From assembly GCF_013620825.1 (NCBI RefSeq), contig NZ_NJIC01000048.1, positions 21,657-85,656 on the forward strand: a DNA stretch of 64,000 bases, in the 5' to 3' direction. The notes beneath the pieces were generated by a model. That model worked only from the letters and a program-made list of their open reading frames with translations. It ran no database searches and was not told the origin of the DNA. Position 1 is the first letter of the stretch, and the number at the start of each line of letters is the position of its first letter. Origin of the DNA: Rhodanobacter sp. PCA2. GTDB taxonomy: Bacteria > Pseudomonadota > Gammaproteobacteria > Xanthomonadales > Rhodanobacteraceae. The position numbers and the translations under genes were made by a program. Shown here piece after piece: positions 30,581 through 42,706 of the stretch.

Positions 30581-31738
30581 GTGAACGTCTGCGCACCACC
30601 CAATGCAGTAGCCCAGGAAGCCTTCTCGCTGTCGCGCTTCATGGCGCTGCCCGACGCGCGCCGCCAGCGCACGCTGGCCGTGGGCCTGATCGGCCCCGGC
30701 CGGGTCGGCAGCGCCCTGCTCCAGCAGTTGCGCGCGGCCCAGCCACGACTGGCGCGCGAAGCGGGCCTGCAGCTGAAGCTGTGCGGCGTGGTCGCCCGGC
30801 AGCGCATGTGGCTGGACCACGACGATCCCGAACTGAACTCCCGCAGCCACGGCGCGCAGACCTGGCGCCCCAGCGACCTCGACGCGTTCGCCGCCCACGT
30901 GCAGCGCGCCGGCGAGCGCCACGCGCTGCTGGTGGATTGCAGCGCCAGCGACGCGGTGGCCTCGCACTATCCCCGCTGGCTGGCCGCCGGCGTGCACGTG
31001 GTGACGCCGAACAAACTGGCGGCCAGCGGCCCGCTGGAACGCTGGCGCGCGATCCGCCAGGCCTGCGCCGGCGGCGCGCGCTACCGCTACGAGGCCACCG
31101 TGTGCGCCGGGCTGCCGGTGGTGCAGACGCTGCGCGACCTGCTCGACACTGGCGACGAGCTGTGCGCGGTGCACGGCATGTTCTCCGGCACCCTGGCCTG
31201 GCTGTGCAACCGCCACGACGGCCAGCAGCCGTTCTCCGCGCTGGTGCGCGAGGCGCATGCGCTGGGCTATACCGAACCCGATCCGCGCGACGACCTGTCC
31301 GGCCTGGACGTGGCGCGCAAGCTGGTGATTCTGGCCCGCGAGGCGAGCTGGCCGCTGTCGCTGGAACAGGTGCAGGTGGAAAGCCTGGTGCCGCCGGAGC
31401 TGGCCGACGTGCCGGTGGAGGAATTCATGCAGCGGCTGGACCTGCTGGATGCGCCGATGGCCGCGAAGCTGGCCGAGGCGCACACGCGCGGCGGCGTGCT
31501 GCGCCACGTGGCGCAGCTGGACCGCCACGGCCGCGCCAGCGTGCGGCTGCAGGTGTTGCCGGCCACGCATGCGTTCGCGCACTCCCGGCTGACCGACAAC
31601 GTGGTGCAATTCAGCACGCGCCGTTACCGCGACAATCCCCTGCAGGTGCAAGGTCCCGGCGCCGGGCCGGAAGTGACCGCGGCCGGCGTGTTCGCCGACC
31701 TGCTGCGCATCGCCGAAACGCTGGAGCCGCACGCATGA
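30581..31738 (+). CDS. Homoserine dehydrogenase (monofunctional, ThrA C-terminal type)
   Basis: A 385-residue NAD(P)-dependent homoserine dehydrogenase, which reduces aspartate semialdehyde to homoserine. The Rossmann motif [17 protein letters not shown] is at 34-50, followed by the catalytic-domain stretches [32 protein letters not shown] and [18 protein letters not shown]. These resemble the dehydrogenase half of bifunctional aspartokinase-homoserine dehydrogenase I (ThrA, about 820 aa), but the aspartokinase and its ACT domains are absent. The start is GTG 30581 with GGAGAG upstream. Its stop overlaps the start of thrB. Confidence 0.9.
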   Translation: MNVCAPPNAVAQEAFSLSRFMALPDARRQRTLAVGLIGPGRVGSALLQQLRAAQPRLAREAGLQLKLCGVVARQRMWLDHDDPELNSRSHGAQTWRPSDLDAFAAHVQRAGERHALLVDCSASDAVASHYPRWLAAGVHVVTPNKLAASGPLERWRAIRQACAGGARYRYEATVCAGLPVVQTLRDLLDTGDELCAVHGMFSGTLAWLCNRHDGQQPFSALVREAHALGYTEPDPRDDLSGLDVARKLVILAREASWPLSLEQVQVESLVPPELADVPVEEFMQRLDLLDAPMAAKLAEAHTRGGVLRHVAQLDRHGRASVRLQVLPATHAFAHSRLTDNVVQFSTRRYRDNPLQVQGPGAGPEVTAAGVFADLLRIAETLEPHA

Positions 31739-32733
31739 ACGCCCCCGTACTGTTGCAGGAAGCCATGAAGCCCTCGTCGTCCCGTTCCCGCCTCCGCCGC
31801 GACCATGCCGTCGCGTTCGCCCCCGCCTGCGTCGGCAACGTCGGCGTCGGTTTCGACATCCTCGGCCACAGCATGGCCGGTGCGGGCGATCGCGCCGAGG
31901 TGCGGCGCATCGACGAGCCCGTGGTGCGCATCGCGGCGATCCACGGCAGCGCGGCCGCGCTGCCGCTGGACGCGAGCGCGAACACCGCGGGCGTCGCGCT
32001 GCTCGCGCTGCGCAAGGCACTGGGCCTGCGCCACGGCTTCGAACTCACGCTGCACAAGGGCATCGCGCTGGGCTCGGGCATGGCCGGCTCGGCGGCGTCC
32101 TGCGTGGCGGCGCTGGTCGCCGCCAACGCGCTGCTGGACACGCCGCTGCCGCGCGAGGCGCTGTACGGCTTCGCGATGGACGGCGAGGCGGTGGCCAGCG
32201 GCGGCCGCCACGGCGACAACGTGGGCCCGCAACTGCTCGGCGGCCTGGTGCTGGCCACGCACGACCGGCTGTTGCGCATCCCGGTGCCAGCCGACTGGCA
32301 CTGCGCGCTGGTGCATCCGCATTTCGTGCTGGAGACGCGCAAGGCGCGCGCCGCGCTGGCCGGCCACTACGCGCTGGGCGAATTCGTGGCGCAGAGCGCG
32401 AACCTCTCGCTGCTGCTCGCCGGCTGCTTCCGCGGCGACGCCGCGCTGGTGCGCGAAGGCCTCAAGGACGTGCTGGTGGAACCGCGCCGCGCGCCGCTGG
32501 TGCCGCACTTCGCCCGCGTGAAGCAGGCCGCGCTGGACCACGGCGCGCTGGGCGCCAGCATCTCGGGCGGCGGCCCCAGCGTGTTCGGCTGGTTCGAGTC
32601 GCAGGCCAGGGCGACCGCGGCCGCGGCCGCGATGCGCGCGGCGTTCGCCGAAGGCGCGCTGGACAGCGACGTGTTCGTGGCGCCGATCGACGGCCCGGCG
32701 GCCATGCTGGTCGACGACGAGGCCCGGGCATGA
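31735..32733 (+). CDS. thrB: Homoserine kinase
   Basis: A 332-residue GHMP-family kinase that phosphorylates homoserine. The ATP-binding motif [11 protein letters not shown] and the early [12 protein letters not shown] stretch identify it. ATG 31735 overlaps the preceding stop (ATGA), and an in-frame ATG at 31765 is an alternative start. Its own stop overlaps the thrC start (ATGA), giving a tightly coupled three-gene operon under the leader peptide. Confidence 0.95.
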   Translation: MNAPVLLQEAMKPSSSRSRLRRDHAVAFAPACVGNVGVGFDILGHSMAGAGDRAEVRRIDEPVVRIAAIHGSAAALPLDASANTAGVALLALRKALGLRHGFELTLHKGIALGSGMAGSAASCVAALVAANALLDTPLPREALYGFAMDGEAVASGGRHGDNVGPQLLGGLVLATHDRLLRIPVPADWHCALVHPHFVLETRKARAALAGHYALGEFVAQSANLSLLLAGCFRGDAALVREGLKDVLVEPRRAPLVPHFARVKQAALDHGALGASISGGGPSVFGWFESQARATAAAAAMRAAFAEGALDSDVFVAPIDGPAAMLVDDEARA

Positions 32734-34046
32734 GTGCTGCGCTGCGTTACCTGAGTACCCGCGGCCGCGCGCCCGCCGCCACGCTGGGCGAGGCGATCGC
32801 CGCCGGACTGGCGCCGGACGGCGGCCTCTACGTGCCGGAACGCCTGCCCACGCTGGCGCCCGCGGACTTCGCCCCGCATGGCACGCTGGCGGACACCGCG
32901 GCGACCCTGCTCGCGCCGTTCTTCGCGGGCGATCCGCTGGCCGCCGAACTGCCGGCGATCTGCGCGGAGGCGCTGGATTTCCCGGTGCCGCTGCGCGCAT
33001 TGCCGTACCTGGATGCGCAGGTGCTGGAGCTGTTCCACGGCCCCACCGCCGCGTTCAAGGACGTGGGCGCGCGCTTCCTCGCCGCCAGCCTGCGCCGGCT
33101 GCCGCGGGCGGATGCGCGGACGCTCACCATCCTCGTCGCCACTTCCGGCGATACCGGCGCGGCGGTGGGCGCGGCGTTCCATCGCCAGCCCGGCGTACGC
33201 GTGGTGATCCTGTACCCGGACGGCCTGGTCTCGCCGCGGCAGGCGCACCAGCTCGGCTGTTTCGGCGACAACGTGCAGGCCTTGCGCGTGGCCGGCCGCT
33301 TCGACGATTGCCAGCGCATGGTGAAGGCGGCGCTCAACGACGCCGGGCTGCAACACGCGCTGCCGCTCAGCTCCGCCAACAGCATCAGCCTGGGCCGCCT
33401 GCTGCCGCAGATGAGCTACTACGCGCACGCCGCGCTGGGCTGGTGGCGCGAACATCGCGCGCCGCTGGACTTCATCGTGCCCACCGGCAACCTCGGCAAC
33501 GCGCTGGCCTGCCTGTGGGTGCGCGCGATGGGCCTTCCGGTGGGCGAAGTGCGGCTGGCGTGCAACGCGAACGCCACCCTGCCCGAATTCTTCGCCGGGC
33601 GGGATTACGCGCCGCGCGAAGCGGTCGCCACACTGGCGAACGCGATGGACGTGGGTGCACCCAGCAACTTCGAACGCCTGCGCTGGAGCTTCGGCGACGA
33701 CGACGCCGTGCGCCACGCGCTGCAGGCCGAAAGCGTGGACGACGCCACCATACGGCGCACCATCGCCGCGCACGCGCGCACGCACGGCGAGGCGTTCTGC
33801 CCGCACACCGCCACCGCCGTGCACGTGCTCGACCGCCTGCGCGAGCAGGGCGACGCGCGCCCCTGGACCGTGGTCGCCACCGCCCATCCGGCGAAGTTCG
33901 AGCAGGTGGTGGAACCGCTGGTGGGCCATCCGCTGGCCGTACCCTCGGCGCTGGCGGCCATGCTGCAGCGCTCGGCCACCGCCGCGCCCCTGGCGGCCAG
34001 CGACGAGGCCCTGAAGCACTGGCTGCGGCGCTCCGCACAGCCCTGA
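32730..34046 (+). CDS. thrC: Threonine synthase
   Basis: A 438-residue PLP enzyme converting O-phosphohomoserine to threonine. The PLP lysine is K110 in [16 protein letters not shown], and [14 protein letters not shown] binds the cofactor phosphate. The N-terminal [17 protein letters not shown] is typical of ThrC. It is the last gene of the operon. The next 245 bp (34047-34291) hold no gene I can support and should contain the promoter for the polysaccharide genes. Confidence 0.96.
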   Translation: MSAALRYLSTRGRAPAATLGEAIAAGLAPDGGLYVPERLPTLAPADFAPHGTLADTAATLLAPFFAGDPLAAELPAICAEALDFPVPLRALPYLDAQVLELFHGPTAAFKDVGARFLAASLRRLPRADARTLTILVATSGDTGAAVGAAFHRQPGVRVVILYPDGLVSPRQAHQLGCFGDNVQALRVAGRFDDCQRMVKAALNDAGLQHALPLSSANSISLGRLLPQMSYYAHAALGWWREHRAPLDFIVPTGNLGNALACLWVRAMGLPVGEVRLACNANATLPEFFAGRDYAPREAVATLANAMDVGAPSNFERLRWSFGDDDAVRHALQAESVDDATIRRTIAAHARTHGEAFCPHTATAVHVLDRLREQGDARPWTVVATAHPAKFEQVVEPLVGHPLAVPSALAAMLQRSATAAPLAASDEALKHWLRRSAQP

Positions 34047-34291
34047 AACCGGCCCCATCCACGTCGCCGCGACGGTGCCGGCGCGTACCCCTGCACGCTG
34101 AACACCGGCAATTGTCCGCGTGCCGGGCCACCCGGCAGGACTTCCCAGCCGTCACGATTAATTGCTAGGGTGCCCGCTGCACCAGTGGCACGCGGGCCCG
34201 GTTGACGACTGCGGCGACGCACGCTGCCACCCCTTTTCGCGGCCGCCGCCGAGGCGGCCGTCTGCCACCGGAACCTATCTTGGACGCCCGC

Positions 34292-36621
<2,330 letters not shown>

Positions 36622-36761
36622 TCCCGGCCTGGCCGGTGCGGCCGGGGTTCCCGGCCGCACCGCCGCACCCCGCCGGGTGTTCTTCCCGGCCGCCTCCTCT
36701 CGTGGCGCGACCCCGGTCCGCCGCCCCTGTCTTCCCCGCGACCACCCATCGTCAGCAAAAA

Positions 36762-36836
36762 ATCACAAGAAATGTGATGGACTACACAGGTCGAGGCATT
36801 GCGTAGCGCCGGCACAGGTGGTATGGACAGCTGTCC
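36762..36836. promoter_or_regulatory. Two palindromes upstream of the priming glycosyltransferase
   Basis: ATCACA, 5 nt, TGTGAT at 36762-36778 and a perfect 12-bp palindrome GGACAGCTGTCC at 36825-36836, in the 275-bp gap before the gene at 36897. They are candidate operator sites. The first has its half-sites in the opposite order to a CRP/Clp site. Confidence 0.35.
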
Positions 36837-36896
36837 GCCGCATTGCTACCCTTCATGTCCCACAGGCACCGGATGCCATGTTCGGGGGGGAAAGGA

Positions 36897-38282
36897 ATGT
36901 TGCGGTTTCTGCACAGACAATCCACGCGCTGGCTGTTCGTGCTTGCGCTTGCCGAGTTCCTGCTGCTTTGCGCGTCGCTGAACGCCGCCACGTGGCTGCG
37001 TTTCGGCGATACCCACGAACTTGGCCACCTGCCCGAGCGCTCGGTGCTGTTCGCCGCGATGCTGATGCTGGGCCTCGCCGCCATGGGCCAGTACCAGGCC
37101 CACATGCGCGTCACCTGGTTCGGCCTGCTCGCCCGCCAGGCAGTGGGCTTCACGCTGGGCTGCCTGGGCCTGATCGTCGCCTATTACGTGCTGCCGATGG
37201 CCTTCATGGGCCGCGGCGTGCTGGGCCTCGCGCTGGTGATCGGTTTCGTGACGGTGACCGCGTTCCGCGCGGCGTTCCTGCGCCTGGTCGAGGTTGAGGT
37301 ATTCAAGCGGCGCATCCTCGTGCTGGGCGGCGGCACGCGCGCGTCGCAGATCCACAGCCGCATGCGCCGCCGTTCCGACCGGCGCGGCTTCGTGGTGGTG
37401 GGCTTCGTGCCGCGGCCGGGCGAACCGGTCAACGTGCCGGCGGAATTGCTGGTCACCCCCGATACGTCGCTGGAAGTCTGGGCCGAGCGCCACGCGATCG
37501 ACGAGATCGTGGTGGGCGTGGACGACCGCCGCGGCAACCTCATGATGGACGAGCTGCTGGAATGCCGGCAGCTGGGCATCGAGGTGACCGACCTCACCAC
37601 GTTCTTCGAACGCGAATCGGGGCGCGTGCAGCTCGCGCTGACCTATCCCTCGTGGCTGGTCTACTCCGGCGGCTTCTACGCCTCGCCGATGCGCCGGCTG
37701 AGCAAGCGCTGCTTCGACCTCGCCGCGGCGCTGCTGGTGCTGTTGCTGACTTGGCCGCTGATGCTGCTGACGGTGCTCGCGATCCGCATCGAATCCGGCG
37801 CGGGCCAGCCCATCCTGTACCGCCAGGAGCGCGTGGGCGTGCGCGGCAAGACATTCTGGCTGATCAAGTTCCGCAGCATGCGCACGGACGCGGAGCGCGA
37901 CGGTGTGGCACGCTGGGCGTCCAAGGACGACGATCGCGTGACCCGCGTCGGGCGTTTCATCCGCAAGGTGCGGCTGGACGAGCTGCCGCAGCTGTGGAAC
38001 GTGCTCAAGGGCGAGATGAGCTTCATCGGCCCGCGCCCGGAGCGCCCGCAGTTCGTCGCCGACCTGACGCAGAAGATCCAGTATTACAACCTGCGCCACT
38101 GCCTCAAGCCAGGGCTGGCCGGATGGGCGCAGTTGCGCTATCCCTACGGTGCGTCCGAGGACGATGCCGCCGAGAAGCTCAAGTACGACCTGTACTACGT
38201 CAAGAACAACAACCTGATGTTCGATCTGCTGATCCTGATCCAGACAGTCGAAGTGGTGCTGTTCGGCCGGGGCGCACGCTGA
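36897..38282 (+). CDS. Polyprenyl-phosphate sugar-1-phosphate transferase (EPS priming enzyme)
   Basis: A 461-residue membrane protein. Four hydrophobic segments occupy residues about 10-125, a soluble CoA-binding-like domain follows (RRILVLGGGTRASQI), then a further membrane helix (FDLAAALLVLLLTWPLMLL) and the catalytic bacterial sugar transferase domain: QERVGVRGKTFWLIKFRSM, VRLDELPQLWNVLKGEMSFI, then GPRPERPQF. It transfers a sugar phosphate from a UDP-sugar to undecaprenyl phosphate and starts the repeat unit. The pattern is that of the sugar transferases associated with PEP-CTERM/exosortase EPS loci. ATG 36897 is preceded by GGGGG-AAAGG. Confidence 0.92.
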   Translation: MLRFLHRQSTRWLFVLALAEFLLLCASLNAATWLRFGDTHELGHLPERSVLFAAMLMLGLAAMGQYQAHMRVTWFGLLARQAVGFTLGCLGLIVAYYVLPMAFMGRGVLGLALVIGFVTVTAFRAAFLRLVEVEVFKRRILVLGGGTRASQIHSRMRRRSDRRGFVVVGFVPRPGEPVNVPAELLVTPDTSLEVWAERHAIDEIVVGVDDRRGNLMMDELLECRQLGIEVTDLTTFFERESGRVQLALTYPSWLVYSGGFYASPMRRLSKRCFDLAAALLVLLLTWPLMLLTVLAIRIESGAGQPILYRQERVGVRGKTFWLIKFRSMRTDAERDGVARWASKDDDRVTRVGRFIRKVRLDELPQLWNVLKGEMSFIGPRPERPQFVADLTQKIQYYNLRHCLKPGLAGWAQLRYPYGASEDDAAEKLKYDLYYVKNNNLMFDLLILIQTVEVVLFGRGAR

Positions 38283-38337
38283 CCGGCACCATCCGCCTGG
38301 ACGGGCTTGGCGGAACCCCATGATCCGAGGATTCGCC

Positions 38338-41220
38338 ATGCCACGTCGAAGCTTGCCGGATCGTCCGGCCCCCGCCACCCCGCGCGAGGGCAGCCCGGAC
38401 GCCACGAAACGCCGCCGCTGGCGGGCCGCGCTGACGATCGCGGCGGTGCTGGTCGTCGCGGCGGTGATGGCCCGGGCGATCGTGCCGAACCGCGGCGACC
38501 AGGCCGACGCCGCCCTGGACGCCGCGGCGCCGGTGCCGGCGACGGCCGCAGCCACGACGGCAACCGACGCGCGCCTCGCGCTCCCGTCGGCACAGCCGAC
38601 GCAGTCGGCGGACGCGCAGCCTTCCGCCTCCGGCGTGCCGGCGATGCGGGCCGCGCCCGACGGCCGCGCGCCCGAACGGCTTTCCTCGGAAAGCCTGGCC
38701 TGGGCCTACCAGGACGTGGCGTGCAATCCCGACGACGCTGCCCGCCCGTCCGGGGCCGCTCCCGCCGGCAACGCCGGGCAGCCTTCGACCGCCTGCGCGC
38801 CCGCGCGCGTGCTGGCGCTGGTGGATTCCAGCGCGCATGCGCGCAAGGGCTCGGTGCCGATCGCGGCCGCCTTCTCCGCGCAACCGCTGGCGGTGACGAT
38901 GGCGCCGCATCCGCGCCTGCTGCTGGACAGCGCCACGCTGGCCACGCTGCGCCAGCGCGCCACCAGTTCCAACCCGGATTGGACGACGCTGAAGGCGCAG
39001 TGCGACTCCTACATCGGCGGCACGGTGGAATACCCCTCCGGCAACCCCTATCCGAACAAGCCCAACATCGGCCAGGGCTACCAGGGCAGCGACTACGTGC
39101 CCGCGCTGCTGGCCGAGGGCATGTGCTACCAGGTGCTGAAGACCAGCAACCCCACCGCCGCCGCCAGCTACGGCGCCAAGGCCGTGGACATCCTGGTCAA
39201 GATGTCCGCGTCCGGCAGCCAGGGGCAGCCGCCCTGCAACGACAGCGGCTACGGCATCCGTTTCTATGGCGTGGGCATGGGCCTGGGCTACGACTGGGTG
39301 TACGAGCTGCTGACGCCGGCCCAGCGCACCCAGATCTACACCACCGCGAACGCGTGGATCACCGCGTGGGAGGCGCCGAACGGCTGCGCCGGTTTCGAGT
39401 ACACGCACCCGCAGAGCAACTACTACGCGGGCTACTTCCACGCCAAGGCGGCGATCGCCCTGGCCACCTACGACGAGAACCCCTCGGCCCCGGCGCAGTG
39501 GGACGACTGGTTGAACAACCAGTTCGGCAAGCGCGTGCAGCCGTATTACGCGCTGCACCTGGCCGGCGGCGGCTGGCCGGAAGGCTACGGCAACTATGCT
39601 CCGCTGGGCATCCAGAACATGAGCATGCCGCTGCGCGAGGTGAAGACCGCCACCGGGCAGGACCTGGTGCATGCGACCGCGCCCTACCTGTTCCCGCTCG
39701 ACAGCGCGGACTACGTCATGCACTTCACCTGGCCGTCGCGGGCGTATTTCGACGACCGCGACACCAATCACGCCAACGGCGTGGTGACGCCGCCGGTGGG
39801 CACCACCCAGGTCGGCGTGTTCCAGCAGATCCTCGGCGCCCTGGCCTACTGGGGCTCGCCCAAGGTGGGCGTGTTCCACCAGTACCTGAACGACGTCAAC
39901 ACGGCCACCTCCGGCTACAACACGTCCGATCCCTGGCTGCTTTACCTCAATGCCGAGTCGACGCTGCCCACGGCGGCGGTGAACACGCTGCCGCTGTCCT
40001 ACCTGGCCACCGGCATGGGTGCGGTGGCGGCCCGCTCGGACTGGTCGACCGGCGCGAGCTGGATGTCGTTCCGCGCCGGCCCCTACGTCAACAACCCCTC
40101 GCAGGGCGAGGAGAGCTTCGACCAGGGCGGGCTGGCGCTGGTCCGCGGCAACACCCCGCTGCTGGTCAACACCTTCGGCTGGATGGTGCACGAGCCCAAC
40201 GGCTCGTCCGACGAGAACCTGCTCTACGACGATCTGTACGGCAACTTCAACAACACGCTGTACAAGGGCAACCGGCAGATCTACAACATCTACTACACCC
40301 GCCGGATGAGCGGCAGCAGCGTGCTTGACCGCTACGGGCAGGCCGCCTACACCACCGAAGACAACCAGGTCAGCACCAAGGTCGCGGCCTACGACGACCA
40401 TGGCGGCTACGTGTTCGTGCAGGCCACCGGCCTGGCGGACATGTACCGCGCGTTCTCCACCGGCCCCGCGGTGGCCATCTGGACGCGGCAGATCGTCTAT
40501 GTGCGGCCCAACCGCTTCGTGGTCTACGACCGCACCACCTCCGGCGGCGCGGGCTACGACCAGTTCCTGGCATGGCACTTCCCCGCCAACCCGGCGACCG
40601 GCAGCGCGCCCACGGGCGAAAGCCGCCTGGACGTCACCTACAACGGCACCTATGCCGGCGCGGTGACCACCGTGCTGCCGGCCAACGCCACGCTCACCAC
40701 CATACCGCTGTACCCGACCAGCAACCCGGCCAAGATATGGCAGGTGCAGGTGCGCCCGCCGGATGCAGGCACGAGCCAGCGCTGGCTCACCGTGTTCGAC
40801 CTGTCCGCCAGCGCGGCGGCGGTGGCCGTCGCCACGCCGGTGGCGGTCAGCCAGGGCAACATGGTCGGCGTGCGCATGGCCGGCAGCTCGGGCAACGACG
40901 TGGTGCTGCAGAGCGCGGCGGCGGCCGGCGCAGCGGTGACGCCACCCGTCGTCTACACCGTGCCCGCGGCGGTCACCCACCATGTCCTCACCGAACTGGC
41001 GCCGGCCACCGGCTACAACATCAGCGTCGCCAGCAGCGGCGGCAACCACACCGTCACGGTGAGCCCGGGCGGCACCTACACCAGCAGCGCCGCCGGCGTG
41101 CTGGATTTCTACGTCAATGCCGACGGCACCGTGCAGCCGACGCCGCCGCCGACGCCGCTGGCCCCGCCGCCGGTGAGCGACCTGCCCGTGCCCGGCTTTC
41201 CGAAACCCTACAAACCATGA
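38338..41220 (+). CDS. Membrane-anchored heparinase II/III- or alginate lyase-like protein
   Basis: A 960-residue protein with a membrane helix near residues 28-46 (ALTIAAVLVVAAVMARAI), a low-complexity Ala/Pro linker to about 100, an alpha-helical domain typical of the toroid part of polysaccharide lyases (MAPHPRLLLDSATLATLRQR; YDWVYELLTPAQR; NYYAGYFHAKAAIALATY) and a C-terminal beta-rich part, ending in a proline-rich tail. It probably cleaves or trims an acidic polysaccharide in the periplasm; the substrate is inferred from the locus. I chose ATG 38338 because GAGG is 8 nt upstream; ATG 38320 is an alternative. Confidence 0.72.
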   Translation: MPRRSLPDRPAPATPREGSPDATKRRRWRAALTIAAVLVVAAVMARAIVPNRGDQADAALDAAAPVPATAAATTATDARLALPSAQPTQSADAQPSASGVPAMRAAPDGRAPERLSSESLAWAYQDVACNPDDAARPSGAAPAGNAGQPSTACAPARVLALVDSSAHARKGSVPIAAAFSAQPLAVTMAPHPRLLLDSATLATLRQRATSSNPDWTTLKAQCDSYIGGTVEYPSGNPYPNKPNIGQGYQGSDYVPALLAEGMCYQVLKTSNPTAAASYGAKAVDILVKMSASGSQGQPPCNDSGYGIRFYGVGMGLGYDWVYELLTPAQRTQIYTTANAWITAWEAPNGCAGFEYTHPQSNYYAGYFHAKAAIALATYDENPSAPAQWDDWLNNQFGKRVQPYYALHLAGGGWPEGYGNYAPLGIQNMSMPLREVKTATGQDLVHATAPYLFPLDSADYVMHFTWPSRAYFDDRDTNHANGVVTPPVGTTQVGVFQQILGALAYWGSPKVGVFHQYLNDVNTATSGYNTSDPWLLYLNAESTLPTAAVNTLPLSYLATGMGAVAARSDWSTGASWMSFRAGPYVNNPSQGEESFDQGGLALVRGNTPLLVNTFGWMVHEPNGSSDENLLYDDLYGNFNNTLYKGNRQIYNIYYTRRMSGSSVLDRYGQAAYTTEDNQVSTKVAAYDDHGGYVFVQATGLADMYRAFSTGPAVAIWTRQIVYVRPNRFVVYDRTTSGGAGYDQFLAWHFPANPATGSAPTGESRLDVTYNGTYAGAVTTVLPANATLTTIPLYPTSNPAKIWQVQVRPPDAGTSQRWLTVFDLSASAAAVAVATPVAVSQGNMVGVRMAGSSGNDVVLQSAAAAGAAVTPPVVYTVPAAVTHHVLTELAPATGYNISVASSGGNHTVTVSPGGTYTSSAAGVLDFYVNADGTVQPTPPPTPLAPPPVSDLPVPGFPKPYKP

Positions 41221-41296
41221 GACGGACCGCTCCGCCAGCCGCCGAGACGCCTCCGCACGCCAGGGCCGGCGGCATGTCGATCAAGGAACGCACGCA

Positions 41297-42022
41297 ATGC
41301 TGAAGCGTCTGGTGAAAATGGCCACGGACATGCGCGGCCTGCCGCAAGTGACCATCAACTTGCGTTGCGCCGACACGGCCGGCAACGACCCGTTCTACGA
41401 GCGGGTCGTGCGCGACTTCTATCGGGACGCGATGCGTCGGCACCCGAAGTTTCCGCTGGTGCGCAACTACGAGTACGGGTTCTCCGTGCACCACATGGCC
41501 GGCGAACCCGACAACTACCTGCGCAGCATAGAAAGCGCGGCGCGCCGGAACTACAAGAAGTCCTGCCGGCTCGGCTACGGCTTTGGCCTCATCGACTACA
41601 ACGCGCACCTGGCCGACATCACCGCGATCCTGCGTTCGGCGCCGGTGCGCCAGGGACGGGCGATGCCGGCCGATTTCTTCACCCGCGACGCGGCCCCCTC
41701 GAACAACCCGCCGTCGCGTTCGGCGCTGCACGACTATCCCTATTTCGGCATCCTGCGCGACGGCCACCTGTATGCGTTCGCCAGCTGCCTGGTGGCCGGC
41801 GAACTGTGCTCGATCGAGACCATCTACGGCCACGCCGACCATCTGGCCGACGGCGTGGTGCCGATGATGATCATCGGCATCGCCGAGTGGATCGCCACGC
41901 ACCACCCCGACGTGCGGTATTACGCCTACGGCACCTACTTCGGGGCGACCGACACCATGCAGCGCTTCAAGCGCAAGTTCGACTTCAAGCCGCACCGTGC
42001 GCGATGGGTGTTGGGAGACTGA
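41297..42022 (+). CDS. Acyltransferase-like protein (GNAT fold, tentative)
   Basis: A 241-residue soluble protein that I recognise only by general style: basic stretch ARRNYKKSCRLGYG, then a strand-helix run DYPYFGILRDGHLYAFAS ... IETIYGHADHLADGVVPMMI that resembles the acetyl-CoA-binding core of GNAT or FemAB-type transferases. Start ATG 41297 has AAGGAA about 8 nt upstream. It is followed after 4 bp by a second acyltransferase gene. A role in modifying the polysaccharide or peptide of this locus is inference. Confidence 0.5.
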   Translation: MLKRLVKMATDMRGLPQVTINLRCADTAGNDPFYERVVRDFYRDAMRRHPKFPLVRNYEYGFSVHHMAGEPDNYLRSIESAARRNYKKSCRLGYGFGLIDYNAHLADITAILRSAPVRQGRAMPADFFTRDAAPSNNPPSRSALHDYPYFGILRDGHLYAFASCLVAGELCSIETIYGHADHLADGVVPMMIIGIAEWIATHHPDVRYYAYGTYFGATDTMQRFKRKFDFKPHRARWVLGD

Positions 42023-42026
42023 TGCC

Positions 42027-42578
42027 ATGTCCAGCCTTCCGGTCGACGCGTTCGGCGCCACGCGCACAGTCGAGCTGTCGCTGCCCGAGGAACTGCCCTA
42101 CCAGCTGATCTACCGCATGCGGCGCGAGCAGCCCTTCGCGGTGGCGGAACCCGCGGGGGTGGAATTCCGCTACGCCACCAGCCTGGTCCAGTTCGCCGGA
42201 CTGGCGGGCGCGCTGCGCCGCAGGGTCAGCGCGCCGGAACTGTTGCGCGCCGCCCTCCGCATCGCCGCGGGCCGGCGCTTCTACTGCGTGCTGCGGCAGG
42301 GGCGCATCCTGCACCACGGCTGGGCCAATGTGGCGTTCTGCCGCCACTACAAGGTGGGACCGGGCGAAGTGGTGATCGGCCCGATCTGGTCCGCGCCCGA
42401 GTCGCGCGGCATGGGCCTGGCCACCTACGCCACGCAATCGGCGATCAACCGCCTGATCGCCGAAGGCCTGACGGTGTTCTACATCGACACCTCGAACGAG
42501 AACCTGGCTTGCCAGGCGATGATCGCCAAGTGCGGCTTCGGCGCCGCGATGGGCTGCACGCCGCGCAGGCCCGACTAG
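42027..42578 (+). CDS. GNAT-family N-acetyltransferase-like protein
   Basis: A 183-residue protein whose second half fits the GNAT fold: VIGPIWSAPESRGMGLATYATQSAI contains the R-G-M-G-L acetyl-CoA loop, and YIDTSNENLACQAMIAKCGF is the usual late strand-helix (N-x-A-x-x-x-x-x-K-x-G-F). GGGAG precedes ATG 42027 by 9 nt. It follows the gene at 41297 directly and is probably co-transcribed. Acceptor unknown. Confidence 0.7.
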   Translation: MSSLPVDAFGATRTVELSLPEELPYQLIYRMRREQPFAVAEPAGVEFRYATSLVQFAGLAGALRRRVSAPELLRAALRIAAGRRFYCVLRQGRILHHGWANVAFCRHYKVGPGEVVIGPIWSAPESRGMGLATYATQSAINRLIAEGLTVFYIDTSNENLACQAMIAKCGFGAAMGCTPRRPD

Positions 42579-42706
42579 CAGACGGCCGCAGAATGACCAG
42601 CCCAAGCAGTCGAATGCCCGCCCGCAGGCCGCCCCTGCCGCCCGCGACCGGGGCCACGCCAGGCTCGCGCGGACGGATGGGCCTGCCCGCGGGGCGCAGG
42701 TTCGCT

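Noticed and set aside
34201..34291. Sigma-54 promoter near TGGCAC upstream of tviB
   Set aside because: The TTGC element expected 5 bp later is absent.
36762..36778. CRP/Clp binding site upstream of the priming glycosyltransferase
   Set aside because: The half-sites are in the order TCACA then TGTGA; CRP-type sites need TGTGA first and 6 bp between.
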